From positions 62,001 to 126,000 of the forward strand of contig NZ_JAJEQM010000007.1 of assembly GCF_020687385.1 (NCBI RefSeq): a DNA stretch of 64,000 nt, written 5' to 3'. Source of the stretch: Hominilimicola fabiformis. Its GTDB lineage: Bacteria > Bacillota > Clostridia > UBA1381. The notes beneath the pieces are model-generated. The model was not told where the DNA came from. It searched no databases and saw nothing but the letters and a program-made list of their open reading frames with translations. This document shows positions 1-9,700 of this stretch, one piece after another. Position numbers and translations under genes: made by a program. Numbering within the stretch: the first letter of the stretch is position 1; the number at the start of each line of letters is the position of its first letter.

Positions 1-1
1 A

Positions 2-3000
2 TATACACCGGATAATTATTGCGATTTCACTAATTATTCAAACGATTACAGAGAGCCGGACAGTGCGGCGGCAATTTATTGGGAAAACAGAACAATCGCA
101 AGCGGCGGAAGTTATACAGGTGAAATGCTTTACGGTGTAGGTAACTTCTCGAACGATAAAGACGATGCAACTCAAATAAATATAACAGCAGGCAGAGTTG
201 AACTTTCCGATGATAAAAAGACATATAAAAATGACGGGCAATTTGATGTGACGGTTGAAATTGACAATACAGGTGATGACGCTGTTATGCTAAGCTCGGC
301 AATGCTCAATATAACTGTTGATAACAGTCAATTTGAGATTGTTTCGGGCGACGATACAGTCACATTTGATGAAATAGGCAAAGAGATAATAACAAAAAAG
401 TATACGTTTAAAGCTGTTCCGCAGACGGACTTAACGGCAGGCAGAGTATATGTATCACTTACCGCAACGGCTAACCTTGAGGACGGAACACAAAAAACAG
501 TCGAAACGGCTGCAGAGAAAAATGTTATATTGCAGTCCGTAACAGGCAATGTGCCGATAGTGCAGATGAATAAAGTTAATCCCGAAATCGTATGGACCGG
601 CGGCGAAAAAGCCGTTACCGTATCGGGTAATATGTCGGCATTTAAAGCACTTTCGGCAAATCAAGGCTGGGATTTAAGAATTAAACATACAACAAGCGAT
701 CATTCTGTTTTGATAGAAAAGAAGAACATAGCTTTTCTTGACGAAGAGTATGAAAATATGAGTTTTTCGACTGATGAAGAACTTGAAGTTGGATATTATG
801 AATTAGTGTTTGAATTTACAGATCCGATTTTAATAGAGGAATTCGGCAAATCAATAACTTGTGAACATAAACTTCAAGTGTCGGCAGACGAAAAATACAG
901 ACTTAAATCTTACGGAACAATAGCACTTGTTCGTACAACCGATAAATCGAATAATACCGATTATGACTTTTTCACTTTTGCAAATGAGGGTGAATATTTA
1001 AAGTTTTATAACGGTGAAGTTGAAAAAACAGGCGAATTAAATAAGACAAAGATTAAATATAATTTTGGTGAGAAAAAAGAGTCAATTTGTGATAATGAAA
1101 TATTGCTTACCGTTCGTGCGAATGTTCGAGAAATGGAACGCGGTGATGGCAATAATAAAGAGAGATATTGGCAGGCAAGTACGGCAGACGGCGATGTTGT
1201 AATCAATAATATGCTGTCATACGAGGGTGATACACCGCTTGAAATTTATGAGAAAAACGGTTCATACACAATAAACGGTGACGGACTTTTAAAGGTTGTA
1301 AATTCTATCAACGTTTGGAGAAGTAAATGGAGCTTTACCGTTAATAAAGGCATTGTGTATACTTTGGACAGTGAGAGATTGACGGATTATTTTGCTAATG
1401 ACAATAAACCCGTAAAGCTTTCTCTTGACGGTGCGGCAACTATGATTCAGTCGGTCGGCGGATTTTTGGTAGATTTAAAATACGGTGAAATGAGTTCACA
1501 GTGGTATGACAATTCCGACGGTATGGTTACATACGGTATAGGATTCGGCGGAAGCATCAGCCTGCCGATTAAAACAAAGAAGAATAATAATCAAGAAACC
1601 AAAGATTTGACGGCAGATCAAGAGGATATTTCCGATGAAATGCAGAGTTTGTTTGACGAAAGTCTGACGGCAGACCAAGAAGATATTTCGGGTGATATGG
1701 AAAGTCTTTTTGATGAAACACCCAAACAAACGTCTACAGGTGACAAAATCAAAAAAGATACCAAACTTTCAGAGGGAAGTTTATCTGCGGAAGTAAATAA
1801 TGTACTTTTCGGTGAAAAAGGCAAGGTTGAGGAAAAGGCTGTAAAGGTTGAAGGTACAGGTTTTATAGGAATAGACGCGAAAATGTCGCTTGCATTGCCT
1901 AAAGACGTTTTAGGTTCACTTGTTTCAAATGCACCGGGTATATATGCAAGCGTTACCATAAACACAATAGACAATGTATACGAATTAAATGCAGGTCTTA
2001 ATATCAAGATTATTGAATGTGAGGGTATACTTGCATTTAAAGAAGTTAATGTAAAAAACAAAGATGTTATAGTACCGGATAAAATCGAATTTTATATCCG
2101 TGACGGACTGAAAATTCCTATTGCACCGCCTGCATTGTTTATGACAGGCTTGGGCGGCGGTATAAATGAACTTGCCGATACCATAGGCGGTGAATTTGAC
2201 AAACTTCCGCCGATTACTATATTGTTGTTCACAAGACTTGAGGCTATAGGTACTCTTGTGGGGGATTTTAATGCCAGAATAAGCCTTGAGGGACTGTCGC
2301 TTAAAGGCGATATGAAATTAAAAGTATCGGATTCTTTGCTTGATTTGAAAGCAGGAATAAATGCAAGATGGATAGAGCCTTGGGAACTTAATCTTTACGG
2401 TAATGTAAGTATTATAGACGGACTTATAAAAGGCGGTATTACAATAAATATTGCAGATGATTATTTCTACGGCTACATATTTGCAAGCATTTGCATACCG
2501 GACAGTATTCCGCTTGTGGGCGGTAAAGAACTTGCAGGTGTTGAGGCGGCTGTATCTGATGAATTTATCGGTGCAAATATCAAGATTATCGGTATCCGTT
2601 TCGGTGTAATATATTATTGGGGTAAAAATGTATCATTCGGTAAGAATGTAGATTTAAGTGCACCGCCGCGAGGCGAAAATAACTCAATGAGCCTTATGAG
2701 TTCTGACGACGTAACAGGCTACTACGGAACTAATGTACACGAATTGTCTGTTGAGCCGATAGGTATGATGACAGACGGCAGTGAATATAAAGAGGCAAGT
2801 GTAAATGTAGAAAATGCTCAAAATCAAGACGCATTATTGCTTGAAATACCTTATACAGGTTCAGGCACACCTGAGGCAGGCGAAATTACACTTATAAATG
2901 CCGACGGAGCCGTAATAAACACAATTTTGGACGATGGGAATGGTAACGGAAATATGCTTGTACAGCGCCGTGACGGTGACAATTATATTTATGTAACGGT

Positions 3001-5752
3001 TACGGAAAAGGATAAAATCATAAACGGTAAGTGGACTGTAAGATACACAACACCTAACATTACAATCAAGTCATTTAATATGAACGGTGTTGACGGTATA
3101 GCAGGTATAGATTCGTGCAGTATATCACATTCATCGGAAGATTCTGCCGAACTTACAGCGTCATGGACAATGAGCGGAAGTACCGATAAAAAAGGGACAA
3201 TAGACGTTTATTTGACGAAAGACAAAGATGTTTTGAAGAAAGTCAAAACAGGTGACAACAAAGGTGATTCGTTAGGAACTAACATACTTCACAAAACAGA
3301 CGCAGAAATAAAAAACGGCAGTGAAAAAATTACACTTCCGGACACATTTGAAAGCGGAACGTATTACGCAGTAACAACCGTATCTACAACAGACGGAATA
3401 AGTCTTGCGATTAGTGATACACCTGTAAAATTCAAGAATAAGAAACTTCCTAAGTCAGTTTCAAATGTGCATATCAATTACGGTGGTAACGGTAATATAT
3501 TTGTGAATGTAACAGATCCCGAAAATGCCGATTATACGCATTATATAGCTGAAATTGTTGCGGAGGATGGCAGTGTACTAAGTAATAATGTAGGTCAGTT
3601 TGAAAAAGGCTCAAACTTCGTATTCGGCAAGGAGGCATATCTTGAAACAGGCAAAACATATTATGTCAATGTAAGAACTCTACGTGAAGAATACGGAAAA
3701 TCGGATTCTTCTGATGAATATAAGACTTGGTATTATTACGGTGATGATGTGGTTTCATCGGATAAACTTGTAATGCCTGAAAAGGATATGCCAAAGTTGA
3801 AAGAGGTAAAAACAAACTTTGACAGCACAAAAGAATATATAAATGACAATAATATTATTGTTGAATATGTATTTGACAATGATGTGTTTATGGAATTGTC
3901 GGTAAACGGTCAAAAGGCATACAGTGACAATAAATTTAAGAAAGAATGGAAGTTTGTTTTAGATGACCTTGAGGACGGCGATTATGTAATTGATTTCACA
4001 GCTTATACGAGCAAAAAAGACAATATAAGCGGTAAAGATGCAATTATAGGCGACAGTGATGCGAGATTGGCATTCTCAATAGATACATCAGCACCTATAT
4101 TGTCGCTTTCGCAAAAATCAGCTGAAAGCGTTGAAAATGTTTCAGCAATATTTGGAGCGAATACTGTGATAACCGAAGATGACGGAAGTTACACTATTGA
4201 GGGATTAACAGAAAAATCTTCGACTCTTACAATAGATGGAGAAACTGACGGAATTACGGTTAATGAAAACGGAAGTTTCAGTATTACCAAAAAATTATCA
4301 GATTATGAAAATTATAAATTGCATACGCTAAAAGCTGTAGATAACGCAGGCAACGTAACCGAACTTATGGTATATGCGGTGCGTAAAGGTAGTTTTGCGA
4401 TTAAAGAAATTGAACTTAAAAATAACGGTGAGGATATTCAAACTGTTGATGGCGAGAAAAAGATTTCAATGAAAAGCGGTCAAAATTCAAAGCTTTCGGC
4501 TTTTGCGGTCCTTGACGACGGAAAAGAATTTGAATTAAGTGACGATATGATTGATTGGAGTGTGTTGTACGAGAAAAATCATATCGCACTTGATGAGGGT
4601 GATATAACCGCATTGTCAAAGGGCGAAACAGCGGTAAAAGTTAAAATGAATACCGCAAATATTCAAACTGCGGAAGACAAGAATATAGAAGACGGATTTT
4701 CTGATTATGCAGTAATTGAGATAACAGGCAATTCAAAAGAAGATTTGATAGAAAAGATTAAAGAGGCACAAGAACTTCTTGACAATACACCTAATGCGTC
4801 GGACAGTAAAAAGAATGCTTTGCAGGAGGCTATTAATAAAGCACAGGAGCTTGTTAATGACAGTAACGCAACAGAGGACGATTATACACAAGGTGTTGCG
4901 GCATTAAATAAGGCTATGGAATCCTTTAAAAACACAGGCAAACATTCGGGTGGAGGCTCATCTTCGGCAAAATATAAGATAACATTACTACCGTCGGAAA
5001 ACGGAAAAGTTACATTGTCAAGTACGGAAGTTAAAGCCGGCACAAGCGTAACTGTAACATCAGTTCCGAATGACGGCTATATGGTAAAGGATATTCTTAT
5101 AAACGGTGTCAGCGTTGGCAGTAATGCTGAAGTGTATACCGTTAAATCGGTATCTGAAAATATGGAAATTCAAGTAATATTCGGCGAGAAAACCGATTTA
5201 CCGTTTATTGATGTTGAAAAGACAGATTGGTTCTATGATAATGTTAAATATGTTTATGAGCATAAATTTATGGTCGGTATAACGGATATAACATTTGAGC
5301 CGAACACAAAACTTTCAAGAGCAATGTTTGTTGCTATTCTACATAGAATAGACGGTGAAAAAGAGGAAGGCGAATGTAAATTTGAAGATGTTCCAAGCGG
5401 TGCATATTATGAAAAAGCAGTTGCTTGGGCAAGCACTAACGGCATAGTGGCAGGAATATCGGCAGCAGAATTTGATCCTAACGCAGATATTACAAGAGAA
5501 CAAATGGCAGCGATTTTGTACAGATACGCAAATTACAAGAAGATAGATACACAAGTGGGAGATAACACAAATATACTTTCATATGATGATTATAACGATA
5601 TTTCTGAATATGCAATTCCGTCAATGCAATGGGCGGCAGGCAGCGGATTAATGGTCGGAAAAACAGACACAACACTTAATCCGAAAGACAATGCCACAAG
5701 AGCAGAGGCGGCAGCGGTATTTATGCGATTTGTAGAAAATTTTAATGATTAA
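2..5752 (+). CDS. Giant SLH-domain surface protein, 5' end outside window
   Basis: The frame is open from the first bases to the TAA at 5750-5752. The ATG at 125 has no ribosome site and sits in coding sequence, so the gene begins upstream. The visible part, about 1,916 residues, begins with beta-rich Ig-like sequence and has a glycine-rich middle I cannot assign (about 1,850-2,650). Near the C-terminus follow a helical FIVAR-type module (about 4,735-4,940), a GGGSSS linker, an InlB B-repeat-like module (about 4,970-5,190) and three SLH repeats (about 5,196-5,749) with typical motifs such as FxDVxxTDWFYDNVKYV and ITREQMAAILYRYA. SLH repeats bind pyruvylated secondary cell-wall polymer, so the protein is very likely held on the outer surface. 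No catalytic domain is recognisable in the visible part. It may be an adhesin, scaffold or the tail of an enzyme. The surface assignment is firm; the function is unknown. Confidence 0.85.
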   Translation, partial: YTPDNYCDFTNYSNDYREPDSAAAIYWENRTIASGGSYTGEMLYGVGNFSNDKDDATQINITAGRVELSDDKKTYKNDGQFDVTVEIDNTGDDAVMLSSAMLNITVDNSQFEIVSGDDTVTFDEIGKEIITKKYTFKAVPQTDLTAGRVYVSLTATANLEDGTQKTVETAAEKNVILQSVTGNVPIVQMNKVNPEIVWTGGEKAVTVSGNMSAFKALSANQGWDLRIKHTTSDHSVLIEKKNIAFLDEEYENMSFSTDEELEVGYYELVFEFTDPILIEEFGKSITCEHKLQVSADEKYRLKSYGTIALVRTTDKSNNTDYDFFTFANEGEYLKFYNGEVEKTGELNKTKIKYNFGEKKESICDNEILLTVRANVREMERGDGNNKERYWQASTADGDVVINNMLSYEGDTPLEIYEKNGSYTINGDGLLKVVNSINVWRSKWSFTVNKGIVYTLDSERLTDYFANDNKPVKLSLDGAATMIQSVGGFLVDLKYGEMSSQWYDNSDGMVTYGIGFGGSISLPIKTKKNNNQETKDLTADQEDISDEMQSLFDESLTADQEDISGDMESLFDETPKQTSTGDKIKKDTKLSEGSLSAEVNNVLFGEKGKVEEKAVKVEGTGFIGIDAKMSLALPKDVLGSLVSNAPGIYASVTINTIDNVYELNAGLNIKIIECEGILAFKEVNVKNKDVIVPDKIEFYIRDGLKIPIAPPALFMTGLGGGINELADTIGGEFDKLPPITILLFTRLEAIGTLVGDFNARISLEGLSLKGDMKLKVSDSLLDLKAGINARWIEPWELNLYGNVSIIDGLIKGGITINIADDYFYGYIFASICIPDSIPLVGGKELAGVEAAVSDEFIGANIKIIGIRFGVIYYWGKNVSFGKNVDLSAPPRGENNSMSLMSSDDVTGYYGTNVHELSVEPIGMMTDGSEYKEASVNVENAQNQDALLLEIPYTGSGTPEAGEITLINADGAVINTILDDGNGNGNMLVQRRDGDNYIYVTVTEKDKIINGKWTVRYTTPNITIKSFNMNGVDGIAGIDSCSISHSSEDSAELTASWTMSGSTDKKGTIDVYLTKDKDVLKKVKTGDNKGDSLGTNILHKTDAEIKNGSEKITLPDTFESGTYYAVTTVSTTDGISLAISDTPVKFKNKKLPKSVSNVHINYGGNGNIFVNVTDPENADYTHYIAEIVAEDGSVLSNNVGQFEKGSNFVFGKEAYLETGKTYYVNVRTLREEYGKSDSSDEYKTWYYYGDDVVSSDKLVMPEKDMPKLKEVKTNFDSTKEYINDNNIIVEYVFDNDVFMELSVNGQKAYSDNKFKKEWKFVLDDLEDGDYVIDFTAYTSKKDNISGKDAIIGDSDARLAFSIDTSAPILSLSQKSAESVENVSAIFGANTVITEDDGSYTIEGLTEKSSTLTIDGETDGITVNENGSFSITKKLSDYENYKLHTLKAVDNAGNVTELMVYAVRKGSFAIKEIELKNNGEDIQTVDGEKKISMKSGQNSKLSAFAVLDDGKEFELSDDMIDWSVLYEKNHIALDEGDITALSKGETAVKVKMNTANIQTAEDKNIEDGFSDYAVIEITGNSKEDLIEKIKEAQELLDNTPNASDSKKNALQEAINKAQELVNDSNATEDDYTQGVAALNKAMESFKNTGKHSGGGSSSAKYKITLLPSENGKVTLSSTEVKAGTSVTVTSVPNDGYMVKDILINGVSVGSNAEVYTVKSVSENMEIQVIFGEKTDLPFIDVEKTDWFYDNVKYVYEHKFMVGITDITFEPNTKLSRAMFVAILHRIDGEKEEGECKFEDVPSGAYYEKAVAWASTNGIVAGISAAEFDPNADITREQMAAILYRYANYKKIDTQVGDNTNILSYDDYNDISEYAIPSMQWAAGSGLMVGKTDTTLNPKDNATRAEAAAVFMRFVENFND
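1607..1720 (+). repeat. Tandem 19-residue coding repeat, two copies
   Basis: Two head-to-tail copies of 57 bp (1607-1663 and 1664-1720) encode LTADQEDISDEMQSLFDES and LTADQEDISGDMESLFDET, identical at 15 of 19 residues. The acidic, Ser/Thr-rich, hydrophilic sequence looks like an exposed linker. The synonymous differences suggest an old duplication. Confidence 0.85.
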
Positions 5753-5755
5753 AAT

Positions 5756-5785
5756 AATAGACCCATCAAAAATGATGGGTCTATT
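5756..5785. terminator. Bidirectional intrinsic terminator between convergent genes
   Basis: A perfect 13-bp stem (5756-5768 with 5773-5785) closes an AAAA loop, with A-rich sequence on the left and T-rich on the right, so it can stop transcripts from both sides. The right arm contains the stop codon of the minus-strand araC-type gene. Confidence 0.85.
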
Positions 5786-6608
5786 TGAATGTTTTCCTGA
5801 ATTCGGTTGGCGTAAAGCCTGTATATTCTTTAAAATCTTTAGATAGCTTTTGAATTGTGGAAAAGCCTATTGTATCGGCTATAAAGGCGATAGAATGGTC
5901 TGTATACAGTAAATCATATTTGGCGGTTTCCAAACGCATATGTTTAATGTAAAGTGCGGGAGTTATGCCGAAATGTTTATTAAAAATCGATATAAAGTAT
6001 TTCTCATTAAATCCCATTAAATTTGAAAGCGACTTTACAGAAATCTTTTCATGAATATGATTTTTGATATAGTCATTTATAAATTTGACAAATTCATCAT
6101 CTTGTATTTCATCGTGTGGTTTGGCTTTGTCGCAACTCAAAAATATTGCTAAAAGCTCAATTAAAATTGATTTTATCATCAGAGCCGATACTGCGTCATT
6201 TTTTAATCTGAGTTCGCTTAATTTATTAAAGAGCGACTTTACATAGTCTGGATTTTCAATATGAACAACATACGGAAAATCAATTATATCAAATAACGAC
6301 TTGCCGTTAATTGTTGCGGAAAAGTCGCACCAATATTTATTGTAGCAAGTTTCGTTTTCGGAGTATAGCGATACCCTTGAATTTTTCGGCAACAGTACCA
6401 TATCGTCTTTCTTTGGATAAAATTCTTCACCGTTTACCGTTATCTTACCTTGACCGTCTAATATCAAATAAAAACAATCTCTCATACGAGTATGTTCTTC
6501 TCTTGACCAATCGGGACATAAGCCGTTGTCTATTAAAATAAAGCGTATTTCTAATTTTGAAATGTATTGATTAAGCAGTTGATTTTGACTGTGTGGATTT
6601 TCTCCCAT
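5781..6608 (-). CDS. AraC-family transcriptional regulator
   Basis: A 275-residue protein. The N-terminal half looks like a cupin-type effector-binding domain (residues about 20-150, with the DGQGKITVNGEEFYPKKDD beta-strand pattern). The last about 100 residues are a double helix-turn-helix of the AraC/XylS type (KISVKSLSNLMGFNEKYFIS, then SIAFIADTIGFST, ending GFTPTEFRKTFK). I start at ATG 6608, because AGGGG lies 8 nt before it; a GTG at 6617 would sit directly on that site. The gene is divergent from the GH95/esterase gene at 6766, and paired direct repeats lie between them. It is therefore probably a sugar-responsive activator of that gene. The ligand is not visible in the sequence. Lone AraC regulators next to their polysaccharide enzymes are common in gut Clostridia. 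Confidence 0.88.
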   Translation of the reverse strand: MGENPHSQNQLLNQYISKLEIRFILIDNGLCPDWSREEHTRMRDCFYLILDGQGKITVNGEEFYPKKDDMVLLPKNSRVSLYSENETCYNKYWCDFSATINGKSLFDIIDFPYVVHIENPDYVKSLFNKLSELRLKNDAVSALMIKSILIELLAIFLSCDKAKPHDEIQDDEFVKFINDYIKNHIHEKISVKSLSNLMGFNEKYFISIFNKHFGITPALYIKHMRLETAKYDLLYTDHSIAFIADTIGFSTIQKLSKDFKEYTGFTPTEFRKTFK

Positions 6609-6627
6609 ATGTATCACCCCTAAAAGT

Positions 6628-6656
6628 ATTATAAGAAATATTAATTGTTTTGTAAA
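6628..6656 (-). promoter_or_regulatory. Sigma-A-type promoter of the araC-type gene
   Basis: Read on the minus strand: -35 TTTACA (6656-6651), a 17-bp spacer, and -10 TATAAT (6633-6628), about 20 bp before the start codon. Confidence 0.6.
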
Positions 6657-6663
6657 TATATAT

Positions 6664-6728
6664 ATCTGACTTTTTGATAAAAAGATGTGACTTTTAGATA
6701 CACAAAACGATATTGGCTATGTTAAAAT
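6664..6728 (+). promoter_or_regulatory. Paired direct repeats (AraC-type operator) and -10 of the GH95 gene
   Basis: TGACTTTTTGATA (6667-6679) and TGACTTTTAGATA (6688-6700) match at 12 of 13 positions and start 21 bp apart, two helical turns, on the same strand. This is the usual geometry of AraC-family half-sites. A plausible -10 TAAAAT follows at 6723-6728, and the expected -35 position (6700-6705) is a poor match and abuts the second repeat, which suits an activator-dependent promoter. The binding protein is inferred to be the divergently encoded regulator. Confidence 0.6.
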
Positions 6729-6765
6729 ACAATTAACAGATAAAATGTTTAGGGAGGAATGAACG

Positions 6766-9700
6766 ATGAAAAAGAAATTGATTTCGTGTATACTGTCGGC
6801 GTCAATGCTTTGCACTTCAATAGGTATATTACCTGTAAAAGCAGAGCAAACACCGTATTTTACACATCAGAATGTAGTCGGTTCACAGACGTGTTACGGA
6901 GATGATACAGCTGAAAAAACGATTGATGAAATTCCGAATGTTATTCAGGGAATGAGAATTAATCAACCTGTTTTCAGAACAAAAGGATTATCACCAAACA
7001 CGAGTTATACAGTAAATCAGATTTTAAAGGACGGAACTGTTTTAAAAAATGAAACCGTTGTAGCCGATGAAAACGGTACAATAGAATTTAAACATGTACG
7101 AAATTGCGAAGAAGTTGAAGTTTTAAACGGGGAAACGGTAGTGGCTTCTCTTAATGCGGAACTTGAATATAAGAACGGCGTTGCCATTACATCTGCTCCT
7201 ATGTCATATCAAATTTATCAAAGAGATGAAAATAATAAAGCAGAAATAAAAATAAAGGGAAAAACCGAAAACGAAACATTTGTCAGTGTCGATATTAACG
7301 GAACAGAAGAAAGTGTTACGGTTTCTGGTAATGAATTTGAATATACTAAAACTCTTGATACAGGACTTTATGATATAACTGTAACATCGAACAAGGGAGA
7401 GGTTGCAAAGTATGAAAAAGTCGGTATTGGAGATGTTTGGGTAGCGGCAGGACAGTCTAATATGACGGATATGGGTGCTGTTACAGATGATTTTTCACCG
7501 GAAGATGATGACCCGATAAATGAAAATATGCACATAATTTATGCTGAAGATTGTACATGGCAACAGATGTCACATCCGGCAGGAGAAGGTCGTTTCTTTA
7601 AAACGGGAGTAAGAACATCGCCGGTAACAAGTTTTGCAAGAGAAATTAGCGAAAAAGAAAATGTACCGATTGGCGTTGTTCAAACATCAGTAGGCGGTAC
7701 GAACATTTGGCAATGGATAGACGGAATCAGAAATGACGCAAACAGCGGATATTTATTTAATGCACTAAAATCATGCTTTGATAAAATGCCGTCAAAAAAT
7801 ATTAAGGGTATTTTATGGTATCAAGGGTGTAACGATGCGATAAATGAAAACTACGCATATGATTATAAAAATTTGCAACAAAAAGTATTTGATACAATGC
7901 GTGATTTCTTCAATGAAAATACACCTATAATCACGACACAATTAAATGACGCAAATCAAGACAGTAACAGTTCACAAGGTTATTATGATGCGTGGTCATA
8001 TGTAAAAGATATTCAACGTCAGAACGAAAGTTTATATGACAATGTTTATGTTGTTGGTACAGGTGAATTAGAACTCGGCGATACTATTCATAATAATGCC
8101 GCATCAAATGTGAAACTTGGTGCAAAATGGGCGAAAGTCGCAGAAGCGGTTGTTTACGGAGATGAATCTGTATCATATGAAAATGCACAGATAGATACGG
8201 CAAAAGTTACCGGCGATAATGAAATAACATTAACATTTAAAAATACCGACGGATTGAAAGTTGCCACAGGAACAAAACGTATAGGAATTACAAATGTATC
8301 TGGAGGAGGCTACAAAATTCCTTTAGGTGATTTAACAAAAGAATTTACGGTAAGAAAAGGTGCAAGCCGAAAAGTTACTGCATCAAATAAAGATAAAGGT
8401 ACAGAAATGACAATAAAAAGTGCCGAAATTCAAGCTGATAAAAAATCTGTTGTAATTACAACAGAAGAAGATTTAGCGGGTGTTATAGCGGTTGATTGTA
8501 TGTACGGCAAGAGATTTACGCCTACACTTGTAGATGAAAAAACGAATGAAAGTGTATTGTCATTTTATAATGTAATTGCGGAATATGAAAATAAAATTCC
8601 TGTTACAGAATCTTTTGAAATAAATGCAAAGGATTCAGCCGATTTGAATAATGTAACTAAAACCGCATCAGACGGTACAATGTATGTCAACAGTTGGAAA
8701 AACGGAAACACGGATAATACATCATATGGTCTTGTTGAATTTGACTTGGAAAATTATGATTTTTCAAAAATAGTATCTGCAAAGTTGGCGGTTTACGGAA
8801 ATAGTATCGGTAGAGATAGAAACGGTAATATAACAATTTCGGATATAGGAACAGATTGGGACAATACTGCGATATACGGCGATATAGCATATAATCCTAC
8901 AAAAGAAATAACAAAGATAAATTCAAATACTGCAAGTGTATTTCCGGTAGGCAATTATTCTGAAATAGATATAACGGAGTATTTAAGAAAATATTCCGGA
9001 AATGAAATAGGTATAGGCATAGCCTCAGATTATGCCTCTGATGTAACTTTGTCAGGTAAAAACAGTGAAAACCCTCCTAAACTAATTATTCAACCTGGCA
9101 AAATGGTAACACTTTCATATACTTGCAACGGAGAACCTTGTGCGGATATGGAAGTGACAATAGAGGCAGTCGGTGCAACAGAATATCAGACAACAAAACA
9201 TACAACTGATAAAGACGGAAACGTTGTTGTTTATTTAGCAGAGGGCAGTTATAAAGCAACAACAGAAAAAGAAATTGGTGTGAGAAATGCCACATCAAAT
9301 ACATTTACAGTATCAACAGACGATTTGTCAAATACATATACTGTTGAAAAGAACAATGAAGAAAAGCCAAAGCCGGTAGAAAATCCGACATATACTTTTG
9401 GTAACAAATTCAATCAGATAAAAACGTTTAACACATCATCATTATCTGAAACAAAGATTGCCGATACAGGATTGAGTGTATCGACAAGCGGTTCAAATTA
9501 CAGTAATGTTGTAATAATGGACTCATCAACGAAAACAGGAACAGGCTATTATCCGCTTGGAACAGGACTTAGTGATAACGGATATTATTTGTTTATGGGT
9601 ACGGGTGGAAACAGCAACACATCAATGACGCTTAAATTTGACAATCCGATAGAGTCGGAAAAATACATAAAAATAACATATGCAAAACCGACTTCGACAA

